Assembly: GCA_949296075.1 (NCBI GenBank)
Contig: CASFNG010000002.1
Coordinates: forward strand, 32,641 to 96,640
Length of the DNA: 64,000 bases
Direction: 5' to 3'
DNA from: an uncultured Parabacteroides sp.
GTDB taxonomy: Bacteria > Bacteroidota > Bacteroidia > Bacteroidales > Tannerellaceae
Positions within the stretch are counted from its first letter, which is position 1; every line of letters begins with the position of its first letter. Positions 43,643 through 51,845 of this stretch are shown here, in pieces. The notes below the pieces were generated by a model that was not told the DNA's origin, ran no database searches, and saw only the letters and a program-made list of their open reading frames with translations. A program made the translations under genes and the position numbers.

Positions 43643-45016
43643 ATGAAAAATAAATTCGTATTATTTATAGCCGGATGCTTCGCGTGGTTGCTCTCCTCGT
43701 GCTTAGGGTCGAACGATATAGGCGAAGTGGAGATTGCCAAGAATTGCCAGATCCAATCTGTCGTGATGAGCCATGATTCCATAGAGGGCTTGGATACCGT
43801 TAAGTTCACGATCGATCAGCTGGCGGGACGTATTTTCAATATGGATTCCTTGCCGTATGGCACGGAGGTGGAGAAGGTGTACTGTTCGATTACGATGGCG
43901 AACTCGGTAGCGATCAGCGGTATTGAGGTGACACCGAGCGCCTACGCGGACTCTACCTACTCTTTGAGCAGTTTCTCGGACTCGATTGATTTCTCGGCTC
44001 CGGTACGTTTCGTGGTGCATGCTTATGATGGCGTGACCACAAAGGTATATACGGCGCAAATCAACGTGCATCAGGTGATACCTGACTCGATGGTGTGGAG
44101 CCTGTACGCGGATCCCATGATCGGGCTGACGGTGAAAGAACAGCGGGTGATCCCCTATACGTATGAAGGGACGGAGCGTTATTTTATGTACGTGAAGCCC
44201 GCGGATTCCGGGAGTGCTTACCAGTTGTATCAAGCCTCCGTGGATGAGCCGGGTGATTGGAGCCAGCTGCCGTTGACGGGCTTGCCTGCCGACGGACTGT
44301 CGCTTTCTCAGCTGACGGAGTTCGGCGGGGCGTTGTACGTGGCATCCTCGGACGGTACGTTATATCGTTCCGCTGATGGCATGAACTGGGTCGCGATGAC
44401 GGACACGCCAAGCGTGCGGACGATCTTGGGAAGAGTGGGCGAGAGCTCTCGCCAGGAAGAGGTGTTGGCTACGATAGCGGAACGGGATGGCTCGCTTCTT
44501 TTCTATGCGTTGGACGGGGCGATGACCTGGACGGCTGGCGAGGAGATCCCGGCGGATTTCCCGGTGTCGGGCTTCGGGAGCCTTCGTTATACGTCCATGT
44601 ACCATGAGTATTTGCAGGTGGCGGGAGGCCGTTCCGCGGACAATACGCTCCGGAATGGGGTCTGGTCTACCCGTGACGGACGCTCCTGGGCGACGATGGC
44701 CGCTCATATCCCATTCACTCCTCGTGAAGGGGCGATGATGGCGATTTATGATAACCGGTTTTTCTTGATCGGGGGAATCGATTCCTCTGGCAAGGGACAG
44801 AAAGATATGTACAGCTCGTTCGATCATGGCGTCACGTGGGCTTTGGTGGATTCAATGGAGATATTGCCTCCCGAGTTCGCTGGAAGAGGCTTTAGCTCGA
44901 TCTACGTGGACGAGGCGAATCGCGTGAACCTTTTCGGAGGAAGGAGTTCATCCGGGGCGAACGACCTGAACCAGCTTTGGCGCGGACGTATCTATCGTTT
45001 GGTGCCGAAGGAGTGA
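43643..45016 (+). CDS. DUF6242 family lipoprotein with a kelch-like propeller
   Basis: The 457-residue protein has a lipoprotein signal (LLSSC, lipidated Cys at about 20), an Ig-like beta domain (about 30-145), and a propeller-like C-terminal region (about 150-457) with repeated blades such as LYRSADGMNWVAM, VWSTRDGRSWATM and MYSSFDHGVTWALV, each with the SxDGxxW-type pattern. It matches the DUF6242 family; function unknown. It is the first gene of a plus-strand run leading to uppS and bamA and may serve the outer membrane; that is inference. Confidence 0.82.
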   Translation: MKNKFVLFIAGCFAWLLSSCLGSNDIGEVEIAKNCQIQSVVMSHDSIEGLDTVKFTIDQLAGRIFNMDSLPYGTEVEKVYCSITMANSVAISGIEVTPSAYADSTYSLSSFSDSIDFSAPVRFVVHAYDGVTTKVYTAQINVHQVIPDSMVWSLYADPMIGLTVKEQRVIPYTYEGTERYFMYVKPADSGSAYQLYQASVDEPGDWSQLPLTGLPADGLSLSQLTEFGGALYVASSDGTLYRSADGMNWVAMTDTPSVRTILGRVGESSRQEEVLATIAERDGSLLFYALDGAMTWTAGEEIPADFPVSGFGSLRYTSMYHEYLQVAGGRSADNTLRNGVWSTRDGRSWATMAAHIPFTPREGAMMAIYDNRFFLIGGIDSSGKGQKDMYSSFDHGVTWALVDSMEILPPEFAGRGFSSIYVDEANRVNLFGGRSSSGANDLNQLWRGRIYRLVPKE

Positions 45017-45034
45017 AAGTTCGGCGGGATTGTA

Positions 45035-45042
45035 TAATTTTG
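45035..45042 (+). promoter_or_regulatory. -7 promoter element (TAATTTTG) of the DUF6089-uppS-bamA run
   Basis: A perfect TAnnTTTG box followed by TGG, 50 bases before the ATG at 45093. Confidence 0.5.
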
Positions 45043-45092
45043 TGGGGATTTTAGCGTTAGAAAAAGAAGTATGGTACTATAACAACGGGCTT

Positions 45093-45794
45093 ATGACTTC
45101 AACTTTTTTCCAACGATCCCTCTTGATTATCCTGCTGGTCGCTTGTGTGCCGGCGCTTCGGGCGCAGGAATACAAGTACGAGATAGGAGGTATGGCTGGT
45201 GGCGCCTTTTATATGGGCGACGCCAACAAGAATACGATATTTAAGGGAATGAATCCGGCGGCGGGCGCCGTGTTCCGGTATAACATCAATTTCCGTTGGG
45301 CACTGAAGGCCAACTTGATGTGGGGGCAGGTGTCCGGCTCTACCGAGGGCATGGAGAACGTGTTCCCCAATAATGCCCAGACCTCTTTCAGCCGCAGCTT
45401 CGTGGAGCTGGGAGGACAGGCGGAATTCAATTTCTTCCCGTATAGCGATAAGTTCGACTATGCGGGGGCGAAGCGTTTCTCGCCTTATGTGCTGGTTGGA
45501 ATTGGCCTGACCGTGGCTCCCGGCGGGGGCGGTACTTTCGCCAGCCCGAACATCCCGTTGGGGGTGGGGCTGAAGTATAAGTTGAAGAGCCGGCTTAACC
45601 TCGGGTGTGAGTTCTCCTTCCGGAAGTTGCTGGGCGATGGCTTGGAGGGCCGGGATATGCTGGATGACCCGTATGGGATCGGAGGGAGCGTGTTGAAGAA
45701 CCGCGACTGGTATTCCTTTTTGTTGTTATCCGTTACCTGGGACTTCGGACCGAGGTGCCGTACCTGTAACAACGCGAAGAATATAGAATATTAG
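45093..45794 (+). CDS. DUF6089 family outer-membrane beta-barrel protein
   Basis: The 233-residue protein has a signal peptide (about 1-24, ending ALRAQ) and eight to ten amphipathic strands in an OmpA/W-like small barrel (from GGMAGGAFYMGDANKN to WDFGPRCRTCNNAK). The ATG at 45093 is chosen because it starts the signal peptide; the frame is open from 45030. The tail has two Cys in CRTC. The barrel matches DUF6089. It is 9 bases upstream of uppS and so co-transcribed with uppS and bamA. Confidence 0.82.
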   Translation: MTSTFFQRSLLIILLVACVPALRAQEYKYEIGGMAGGAFYMGDANKNTIFKGMNPAAGAVFRYNINFRWALKANLMWGQVSGSTEGMENVFPNNAQTSFSRSFVELGGQAEFNFFPYSDKFDYAGAKRFSPYVLVGIGLTVAPGGGGTFASPNIPLGVGLKYKLKSRLNLGCEFSFRKLLGDGLEGRDMLDDPYGIGGSVLKNRDWYSFLLLSVTWDFGPRCRTCNNAKNIEY

Positions 45795-45803
45795 TAAGAT
45801 AAG

Positions 45804-46547
45804 ATGTCGTTGATCGAGAAAATAGACAAGAAACGCTTGCCGCGGCACGTGGCGATCATTATGGACGGAAACGGACGCTGGGCGAAGGCACGGGGGAAAG
45901 ACCGTAGCTTTGGGCATCAGGAAGGGGTCGTCTCGGTGCGTCGGGTGATGGATGCCGTCACCCGGCTCGGGCTGGAGTACTTGACGCTATATACCTTCTC
46001 GACGGAGAACTGGAATCGTCCGGAAGAGGAGGTGCAGGCCTTGATGAGCTTGCTGGTCTCCGCCATCCATCGGGAGACACCGGACATGATGGAGAAGAAC
46101 GTCAGGCTGACCGCGATCGGCGATCTGTCTCGCTTGCGTGAGGATGCTTATGATACCTTGCGAGAATGCATCCGGACCACGGCGGGGAATACGGGTACCA
46201 CGTTGGTGCTGGCGCTCAGTTACTCCTCGCGCTGGGAGATCACGGCGGCTATGCGGCAGCTGGCACAGGAGGTGCTGGAGAAGAAAATAATCCCCAATGA
46301 TATATCCGAGACGATGATATCGGACCATCTGACGACCAAGGGAATCCCTGATCCGGATCTGCTGATCCGAACCGGGGGGGAGAAACGCATCAGTAACTTT
46401 TTGCTATGGCAGTTGTCGTACGCGGAGTTCTTCTTTACGGATGTGTATTGGCCAGATTTTAGGGAAGAAGAGCTATATGAGGCCATCTTGTATTATCAGT
46501 GCCGTGAACGCCGGTTTGGTAAGACAAGCGAACAATTAACCTTATAA
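45804..46547 (+). CDS. uppS: Isoprenyl transferase (undecaprenyl diphosphate synthase)
   Basis: It adds isopentenyl units to farnesyl diphosphate to make the lipid carrier for peptidoglycan and O-antigen. The 247-residue cis-prenyltransferase has [14 protein letters not shown] with the catalytic Asp21, [11 protein letters not shown], and [20 protein letters not shown]. It is directly upstream of bamA (14 bases), a pairing common in Bacteroidota that links carrier-lipid supply with outer-membrane assembly. Confidence 0.96.
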   Translation: MSLIEKIDKKRLPRHVAIIMDGNGRWAKARGKDRSFGHQEGVVSVRRVMDAVTRLGLEYLTLYTFSTENWNRPEEEVQALMSLLVSAIHRETPDMMEKNVRLTAIGDLSRLREDAYDTLRECIRTTAGNTGTTLVLALSYSSRWEITAAMRQLAQEVLEKKIIPNDISETMISDHLTTKGIPDPDLLIRTGGEKRISNFLLWQLSYAEFFFTDVYWPDFREEELYEAILYYQCRERRFGKTSEQLTL

Positions 46548-46561
46548 ACCAAGTTGTTGAT

Positions 46562-49249
46562 ATGTGTAAAAGAATAGTGCTGTTTTTGATTTGCTTGGGC
46601 TTCGCGTTTGGCGCTTTCGCCCAGGAAATAGACACTACCAAAGTTGAGGAACCGGGGGAGGTGCCGGTAATTTCGTACTCGTTGGCTCCGAAGAAGTATA
46701 AGATAGCGGATATTAAGGTTACGGGTATCAAGAATTATGATGATTTCGTGTTGATCGGCTTTTCCGGTTTGTCGGTAGGCGATGAGATTACCGTGCCGGG
46801 CGAGGAGATCACTTCCGCGGTAAAGAGATTCTGGAAGCATGGCTTGTTCTCCGATGTGAAGATCTTGGCTACTAAGGTCGTGGACGACCGGATCTGGATA
46901 GAGATCCAACTAAAGCAACGCCCGCGTATCTCGCAGGTAAACTATAACGGCATCAAGAAAGGTGAGCGGGAAGACTTGGAGGCGAAGCTGGGCTTGAAAA
47001 AAGGATTCCAGGTGACGCCTAACGTGATCGACCGTACGAAAACCGTGATAGAGCGCTTCTTCGATAACAAAGGCTTCAAGAACGTGAAGGTGGAGATCGA
47101 GCAGAAGGATGACCCGAAGAACGAGGGTGAGGTGATCGTTAATATCAATATCGACAAGAATGAGAAGACCAAGATTCACCGGATCTATTTCGAGGGGAAC
47201 GAGAAGCTGACAGCCCAGGAGTTGAAGAAGGCGATGAAGAAGACGAATGAGAAGTTCAGCCTTTTCAACGACTGGAAGAGCAGTATCTTGGAGATGTTCA
47301 GTACGAAGAAGTTCACGACCGAGGAGTATGAGAACGATAAGAAGAACTTGATCTCGAAGTATAATGAGCATGGATATAGAGATGCGGTGCTGCTGGAGGA
47401 TAGTGTCGTCAACTATACCGAGAAGAAGGTGGATATTTTCTTGAAGGTGGAAGAGGGACAGCAGTATTTCCTCAAAGATATTCGCTTCGTGGGTAACACG
47501 AAGTATCCGACCGACCAGCTGATGGCGCTCCTGAGCATGAAGCCCGGTGAGGTATATAACCAGAAGAAGCTGGAAGAGCGTCTGACAACGGACGACGATG
47601 CTGTCTCGAACCTGTATTTCAATAATGGTTATTTGTTCTTTAGCGCCGATCCGGTGGAGGTGGACGTGTCGAACGATTCCATCGCGCTTGAGATCCGTAT
47701 TCAAGAGGGACCGCAGGCAACGATCAACAGGGTGATCATCAACGGTAACGATCGCCTGTATGAGGACATCGTGCGTCGTGAGTTGCGTACGAAACCGGGT
47801 ATGCTCTTTAGCCGGGAGGACCTGATGCGTTCCGTGCGTGAGTTGGCGCAGATGGGGCATTTCGACCCGGAGAACATGAATCCCGTCCCCATACCTGACC
47901 CGGAGAATGGTACGGTGGACATCGAGTATAACTTGGTGTCGAAGGCGAATGACCAGGTTGAGTTCTCGGCCGGTTGGGGACAGACGGGCGTGATCGGTAA
48001 GCTGAGCTTGAAGTTTACGAACTTCTCCATGAAAAACTTCCTGAACCCCAAGACTTACAAGGGGATTATCCCGCAGGGAGAAGGTCAGACCCTGACGCTG
48101 AGCGGGCAGACAAACGGACGGTATTACCAGGCGTATAGTATCTCGTTCATGGATCCTTGGTTTGGGGGGAAGAGACCGAATACCTTGTCGGTCAGCGCGT
48201 ATTTCTCTAAGCAGACCGATATCAGCAACAACTATTACCGGCGGAACACGGGATATTACAATCCTTATATGTATAGTGGGTATCCCTACTATGGAGGCTA
48301 TTATGGCGGTTATTATGGTAATAGCTATTATAACAATTACTATTCTGACGCTATCGAGTATGCGTACGACCCGACGAAATATATCATGATGTTGGGTGTG
48401 GCTGCCGGCTATGGTAAACGTTTGGATTGGCCGGACGATTATTTCCAGTTCATGGCCACGCTGAACTATCAGTTGTATATGATGCACGACTGGAACTATT
48501 TTATTATCCAGAATGGTAATTGCCATAATATCAACTTGGAGTTGATGTTGCAACGTAACTCTATCGACAACCCGTTATATACCCGTCGGGGATCTGAGTT
48601 CTTGCTGTCGGTGGCGCTCACGCCTCCTTACTCCTTGTTCGACGATCGGGATTTTAGCACGATGAGTGATAGTGATCCGGAGAAATATCGCTTTATCGAG
48701 TACCATAAGTGGAAGTTCCGTGCGAAGATCTATTCGCCTCTGGCCCCGATGACCGTGAAGCGTACGCCGGTGTTGATGACGCGTGTGGAGTATGGTTTCT
48801 TAGGATCGTATGACCGGCATCGCCGATCTCCGTTTGAGACGTTCTATATGGGAGGTGATGGTATGAGCGGTTACACCAGCACCTATGCCCAGGAGACGAT
48901 CGGATTGAGAGGTTACGAGAATGGTAGCATCGCCGGTAATGGAGGCTATAACTCGTATGGATACGCTTATTCCCGCTTGGCGATGGAGTTGAGATACCCG
49001 TTCTTGTTGGAGCCGTCGTCCACGATCTATGGATTGGTATTCGTAGAGGCAGGTAACGCCTGGACAGACCTTAAGGACTTCAATCCGTTCAAGTTGAAAC
49101 GTTCCGCCGGTGTCGGCGTGCGTATCTTCCTGCCGATGATCGGTCTGATGGGACTCGACTGGGCGTACGGTTTCGATACGCCAAACTATGGAGGCGATGG
49201 TGGACGTAGCGGCAGTAACCTTCACTTCATTATCGGGCAGGAGTTCTGA
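46562..49249 (+). CDS. bamA: Outer-membrane assembly factor BamA
   Basis: BamA inserts beta-barrel proteins into the outer membrane. The 895-residue protein has a signal peptide (1-20), five POTRA domains (about 45-470) and the Omp85 barrel (about 480-895) with the lid-lock loop motif near YRGYENG-type sequence (QETIGLRGYENGS) and a last strand ending HFIIGQEF. Residues about 560-600 form an unusual Tyr/Gly-rich loop (YPYYGGYYGGYYGN) not seen in E. coli BamA. It lies between uppS and two skp-like genes. Confidence 0.95.
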   Translation: MCKRIVLFLICLGFAFGAFAQEIDTTKVEEPGEVPVISYSLAPKKYKIADIKVTGIKNYDDFVLIGFSGLSVGDEITVPGEEITSAVKRFWKHGLFSDVKILATKVVDDRIWIEIQLKQRPRISQVNYNGIKKGEREDLEAKLGLKKGFQVTPNVIDRTKTVIERFFDNKGFKNVKVEIEQKDDPKNEGEVIVNINIDKNEKTKIHRIYFEGNEKLTAQELKKAMKKTNEKFSLFNDWKSSILEMFSTKKFTTEEYENDKKNLISKYNEHGYRDAVLLEDSVVNYTEKKVDIFLKVEEGQQYFLKDIRFVGNTKYPTDQLMALLSMKPGEVYNQKKLEERLTTDDDAVSNLYFNNGYLFFSADPVEVDVSNDSIALEIRIQEGPQATINRVIINGNDRLYEDIVRRELRTKPGMLFSREDLMRSVRELAQMGHFDPENMNPVPIPDPENGTVDIEYNLVSKANDQVEFSAGWGQTGVIGKLSLKFTNFSMKNFLNPKTYKGIIPQGEGQTLTLSGQTNGRYYQAYSISFMDPWFGGKRPNTLSVSAYFSKQTDISNNYYRRNTGYYNPYMYSGYPYYGGYYGGYYGNSYYNNYYSDAIEYAYDPTKYIMMLGVAAGYGKRLDWPDDYFQFMATLNYQLYMMHDWNYFIIQNGNCHNINLELMLQRNSIDNPLYTRRGSEFLLSVALTPPYSLFDDRDFSTMSDSDPEKYRFIEYHKWKFRAKIYSPLAPMTVKRTPVLMTRVEYGFLGSYDRHRRSPFETFYMGGDGMSGYTSTYAQETIGLRGYENGSIAGNGGYNSYGYAYSRLAMELRYPFLLEPSSTIYGLVFVEAGNAWTDLKDFNPFKLKRSAGVGVRIFLPMIGLMGLDWAYGFDTPNYGGDGGRSGSNLHFIIGQEF

Positions 49250-49372
49250 TCCGTTTTCCCGGGAATGTGGAGGATTCCGCAAGGAAAGGGAGTTTAACGA
49301 ATATTGTAGGATCGCGAATAAACCCTGTGTCGTGTTCACGGTCTTAAAAGAGAACCATAAATTAAAGAGAGT

Positions 49373-49888
49373 ATGAAAAAGTTTGTCATGTTATGTTGCC
49401 TGATGACGCTTTGCGCGTTTACGGGAACGGCGCAGAAGTTCGCTTTGATAGACATGGAATATATCTTGAAAAATATTCCGGCGTATGAGATGACCAACGA
49501 GCAGTTGAGCCAAGTCTCGAAGAAATGGCAAAATGAGGTAGAGGCACTCCAGCAGGAGGCTCAGAATATGTATAAGACGTATCAGAGCGATTTGGTGTTC
49601 CTCTCCGCCGAGATGAAGTCGCAGCGCGAGGAGGAGATCGTGAAGAAGGAGCAGGAGGCGCAGGATCTGAAGCGGAAGTATTTCGGTCCGGAGGGAGAGT
49701 TGTACAAGAAACGTCAGACCCTGATGAAGCCGATCCAGGATGAGATCTATAATGCCGTGAAGGAGATCTCGGAGGACAAGGGGTATCAGATTGTCTGGGA
49801 CCGGGCCTCGGCGATGAGTATCATTTTCGCCTCTCCTAAGATTGATATAAGCAATGAAGTCTTGATTAAGTTAGGATATTCGAAATAA
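49373..49888 (+). CDS. OmpH/Skp family periplasmic chaperone, first copy
   Basis: A 171-residue exported protein: signal peptide (1-20, ending GTAQ), then a long basic coiled-coil (about 50-135, with QREEEIVKKEQEAQDLKRK) and the small beta core typical of Skp. Skp trimers hold unfolded outer-membrane proteins for BamA. It follows bamA after 123 bases. Paralogous to the next gene; roles may be divided between different clients. Confidence 0.88.
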   Translation: MKKFVMLCCLMTLCAFTGTAQKFALIDMEYILKNIPAYEMTNEQLSQVSKKWQNEVEALQQEAQNMYKTYQSDLVFLSAEMKSQREEEIVKKEQEAQDLKRKYFGPEGELYKKRQTLMKPIQDEIYNAVKEISEDKGYQIVWDRASAMSIIFASPKIDISNEVLIKLGYSK

Positions 49889-49893
49889 ATGCT

Positions 49894-49901
49894 TACATTT
49901 G
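49894..49901 (+). promoter_or_regulatory. -7 promoter element (TACATTTG) of the second skp-like gene
   Basis: A perfect TAnnTTTG box followed by TGC, starting 5 bases after the stop of the first skp-like gene and 61 bases before the next ATG. Confidence 0.5.
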
Positions 49902-49962
49902 TGCGCTTTATGCGTCAGAGTGGCAAGATTTGATTACTAATAAATAATTATAAATTGTAGAA

Positions 49963-50457
49963 ATGAAAAAACTTATTGTTTTATTATTGATGGTTCTCCC
50001 GTTGGGAGTTGTTGCCCAGAACGCGAAGATCGCGTTCGTGAAGACTCAAGAGGTGTTTATGGCGATGCCGGAAGTTTCGACGATGGAGAAGCAAATGGCC
50101 GACTTGAACGAGAAATACAAGAATGAACTAAATCAGATGCAAGAGGAATATAATAAGAAATATTCTGATTTCGTGGCACAGCAGGACTCTTTGACGGAGA
50201 ACATCAAATTGAGAAGAATGCAAGAGATCAACGATATTCAGGATCGTATGAATAACTTCGTGCAGGTAGCTCAACAAGACGTACAGAAGAAACAGCAAGA
50301 GCTGTTGCAGCCGATCCAGCAGAAGCTGCAAGACGCGATCCAGAAAGTAGGCGCCGAGAATGGATATACTTACATCATTGATCCGGCGGCTCTGCTGTAT
50401 ACCGGTACTGACGCCGTGGATGCCACTCCGTTGGTTCGCACGAAATTAGGCTTATGA
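49963..50457 (+). CDS. OmpH/Skp family periplasmic chaperone, second copy
   Basis: A 164-residue paralogue of the preceding gene with signal peptide (1-18), N-terminal strand KIAFVKTQEVF, a long coiled coil (about 45-130) rich in Gln, and the C-terminal strand ending ATPLVRTKLGL. It has its own -7 box and terminator, so it can be expressed apart from bamA. Function as a periplasmic holdase for outer-membrane proteins follows from the family. Confidence 0.9.
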   Translation: MKKLIVLLLMVLPLGVVAQNAKIAFVKTQEVFMAMPEVSTMEKQMADLNEKYKNELNQMQEEYNKKYSDFVAQQDSLTENIKLRRMQEINDIQDRMNNFVQVAQQDVQKKQQELLQPIQQKLQDAIQKVGAENGYTYIIDPAALLYTGTDAVDATPLVRTKLGL

Positions 50458-50494
50458 TGGATAGCCGTAAGAGGAGATCCTAAAGAAAAAGGAA

Positions 50495-50524
50495 GGGTGT
50501 TGTCCGAAAGGATAACACCCTTTT
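50495..50524 (+). terminator. Terminator of the second skp-like gene
   Basis: GGGTGTTGTCC pairs with GGATAACACCC (one wobble) around a GAAA tetraloop and is followed by T4. Confidence 0.9.
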
Positions 50525-50553
50525 ATGATTGATTAAGGTAATAGCGAGAGATT

Positions 50554-51384
50554 ATGTTTCCAAATGTCGCGGGACCGATCGGGCTGTTCGACTCGGGTTA
50601 CGGTGGGCTGACGATCTTTGACAAGATCCATCAGTTAATGCCCGCTTATGATTACATCTATTTGGGCGACAACGCCCGGGCTCCTTACGGGACCCGTTCG
50701 TTTGATGTCGTGTATCAGTTCACCCGTCAGGCGGTGCATAAGCTGTTTGAGGAGGGGTGCCAGTTAGTGATACTGGCGTGCAATACGGCTTCCGCCAAGG
50801 CGCTCCGTACGATCCAGCAAAAGGATCTGCCGGGGTGGGATCCCGATCGCCGGGTATTGGGCGTGATCCGCCCTACCGTGGAGCTGGTCGATACGATCAG
50901 CCGGACGAAGCACGTAGGTGTACTCGGGACGAGCGGCACGATCTCGTCCGGTTCCTATGCGATCGAGATACACAAGATGTTCCCGCATATACAGGTCACC
51001 GGAGAGGCCTGTCCGATGTGGGTACCCTTGGTAGAGAACAACGAGTTCAGCTCTCCCGGGGCGGATTACTTCGTGCGGAAGCATATTGACCATATCCTGT
51101 CCGCCGACCCCCGGATCGACACCTTGATCCTCGGGTGTACCCATTATCCGCTCCTGATCGATAAGATCCGCCGCTTCCTGCCTCCGGGCATCACCCTCTT
51201 CTCGCAAGGGGAATATGTGGCGGACAGCTTGCGGGATTATTTGCGCCGTCATCCGGAAATGGATCGTAAATTGACGAAAGAGGGGCGTTGTCGCTTCCTG
51301 ACCACGGAGTCGGCGGAGAAGTTCTCGGACACCGCCTCGCTGTTCCTGAACACCCCCATTGAGGTGGAGCGGGTTGATTTGTGA
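50554..51384 (+). CDS. murI: Glutamate racemase
   Basis: MurI supplies D-glutamate for peptidoglycan. The 276-residue protein has the two catalytic cysteines, Cys76 in LACNTASAKA and Cys195 in LGCTHYPLL, plus DSGYGGLT and DNARAPYG. Monocistronic between two hairpins. It extends the envelope theme of the preceding run. Confidence 0.96.
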   Translation: MFPNVAGPIGLFDSGYGGLTIFDKIHQLMPAYDYIYLGDNARAPYGTRSFDVVYQFTRQAVHKLFEEGCQLVILACNTASAKALRTIQQKDLPGWDPDRRVLGVIRPTVELVDTISRTKHVGVLGTSGTISSGSYAIEIHKMFPHIQVTGEACPMWVPLVENNEFSSPGADYFVRKHIDHILSADPRIDTLILGCTHYPLLIDKIRRFLPPGITLFSQGEYVADSLRDYLRRHPEMDRKLTKEGRCRFLTTESAEKFSDTASLFLNTPIEVERVDL

Positions 51385-51397
51385 GAGATAGACCATG

Positions 51398-51452
51398 AAG
51401 CCCCGCGGCAGACCGTATCCTTACATTAGGAGATACGCCTGCCGTGGGGCTT
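51398..51452. terminator. Hairpin between murI and the convergent yccF gene
   Basis: A 14-bp outer stem with one wobble (51398-51411 with 51439-51452) and a further partial inner stem. The T-run after it is weak (ATTGTTTG), so termination efficiency is uncertain. Confidence 0.65.
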
Positions 51453-51473
51453 ATTGTTTGGATAAAAGCCGGT

Positions 51474-51842
51474 TTATTGGATACTTTTCCCGAAAGGCGA
51501 TAGGGCGAGAGCCGCCAGCTTGAAGTGCTGCCTCCCAAAGGGAATACCGATGATCGTGATGCAGAGCAAGAGCCCGAACAAGAGGTGCGTCACGCAGATC
51601 CAGAAGCCTCCGACGAATATCCAGATCACGTTCATGATAAGCGACAGGCAGCCGCCCGAGTTGCCCGCGTCCGTCACCTTGCTTCCGAAGGGCCATAGCG
51701 CCAGCATACCCAATTTCAGCGTCTGGAATCCGAATGGGATCCCGATGATCGTAACCATCAGCAGCAAGCTCGCCACAAGGTATTCAATGCTGGTGATGAT
51801 TCCCCCGCAGAGCAGCCAGATCAAGTTTCCTAAGAATTTCAT
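51474..51842 (-). CDS. YccF domain inner-membrane protein
   Basis: A 122-residue membrane protein made of two copies of one module: TIIGIPFGFQTLKLGMLALW with PFGSKV, and TIIGIPFGRQHFKLAALALS with PFGKSI, each preceded by hydrophobic helices. Four transmembrane segments are expected. The YccF family has no established function. It starts 3 bases after the stop of the M23 peptidase gene and is co-transcribed with it. Confidence 0.9.
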   Translation of the reverse strand: MKFLGNLIWLLCGGIITSIEYLVASLLLMVTIIGIPFGFQTLKLGMLALWPFGSKVTDAGNSGGCLSLIMNVIWIFVGGFWICVTHLLFGLLLCITIIGIPFGRQHFKLAALALSPFGKSIQ

Positions 51843-51845
51843 GCG

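Noticed and set aside
46910-48553. 547-codon minus-strand open frame inside bamA
   Set aside because: A mirror frame produced by codon bias of bamA; low-complexity Ile/Leu/His/Arg composition and no domain. The same applies to long minus-strand frames inside sufB, sufD, nusA and infB.
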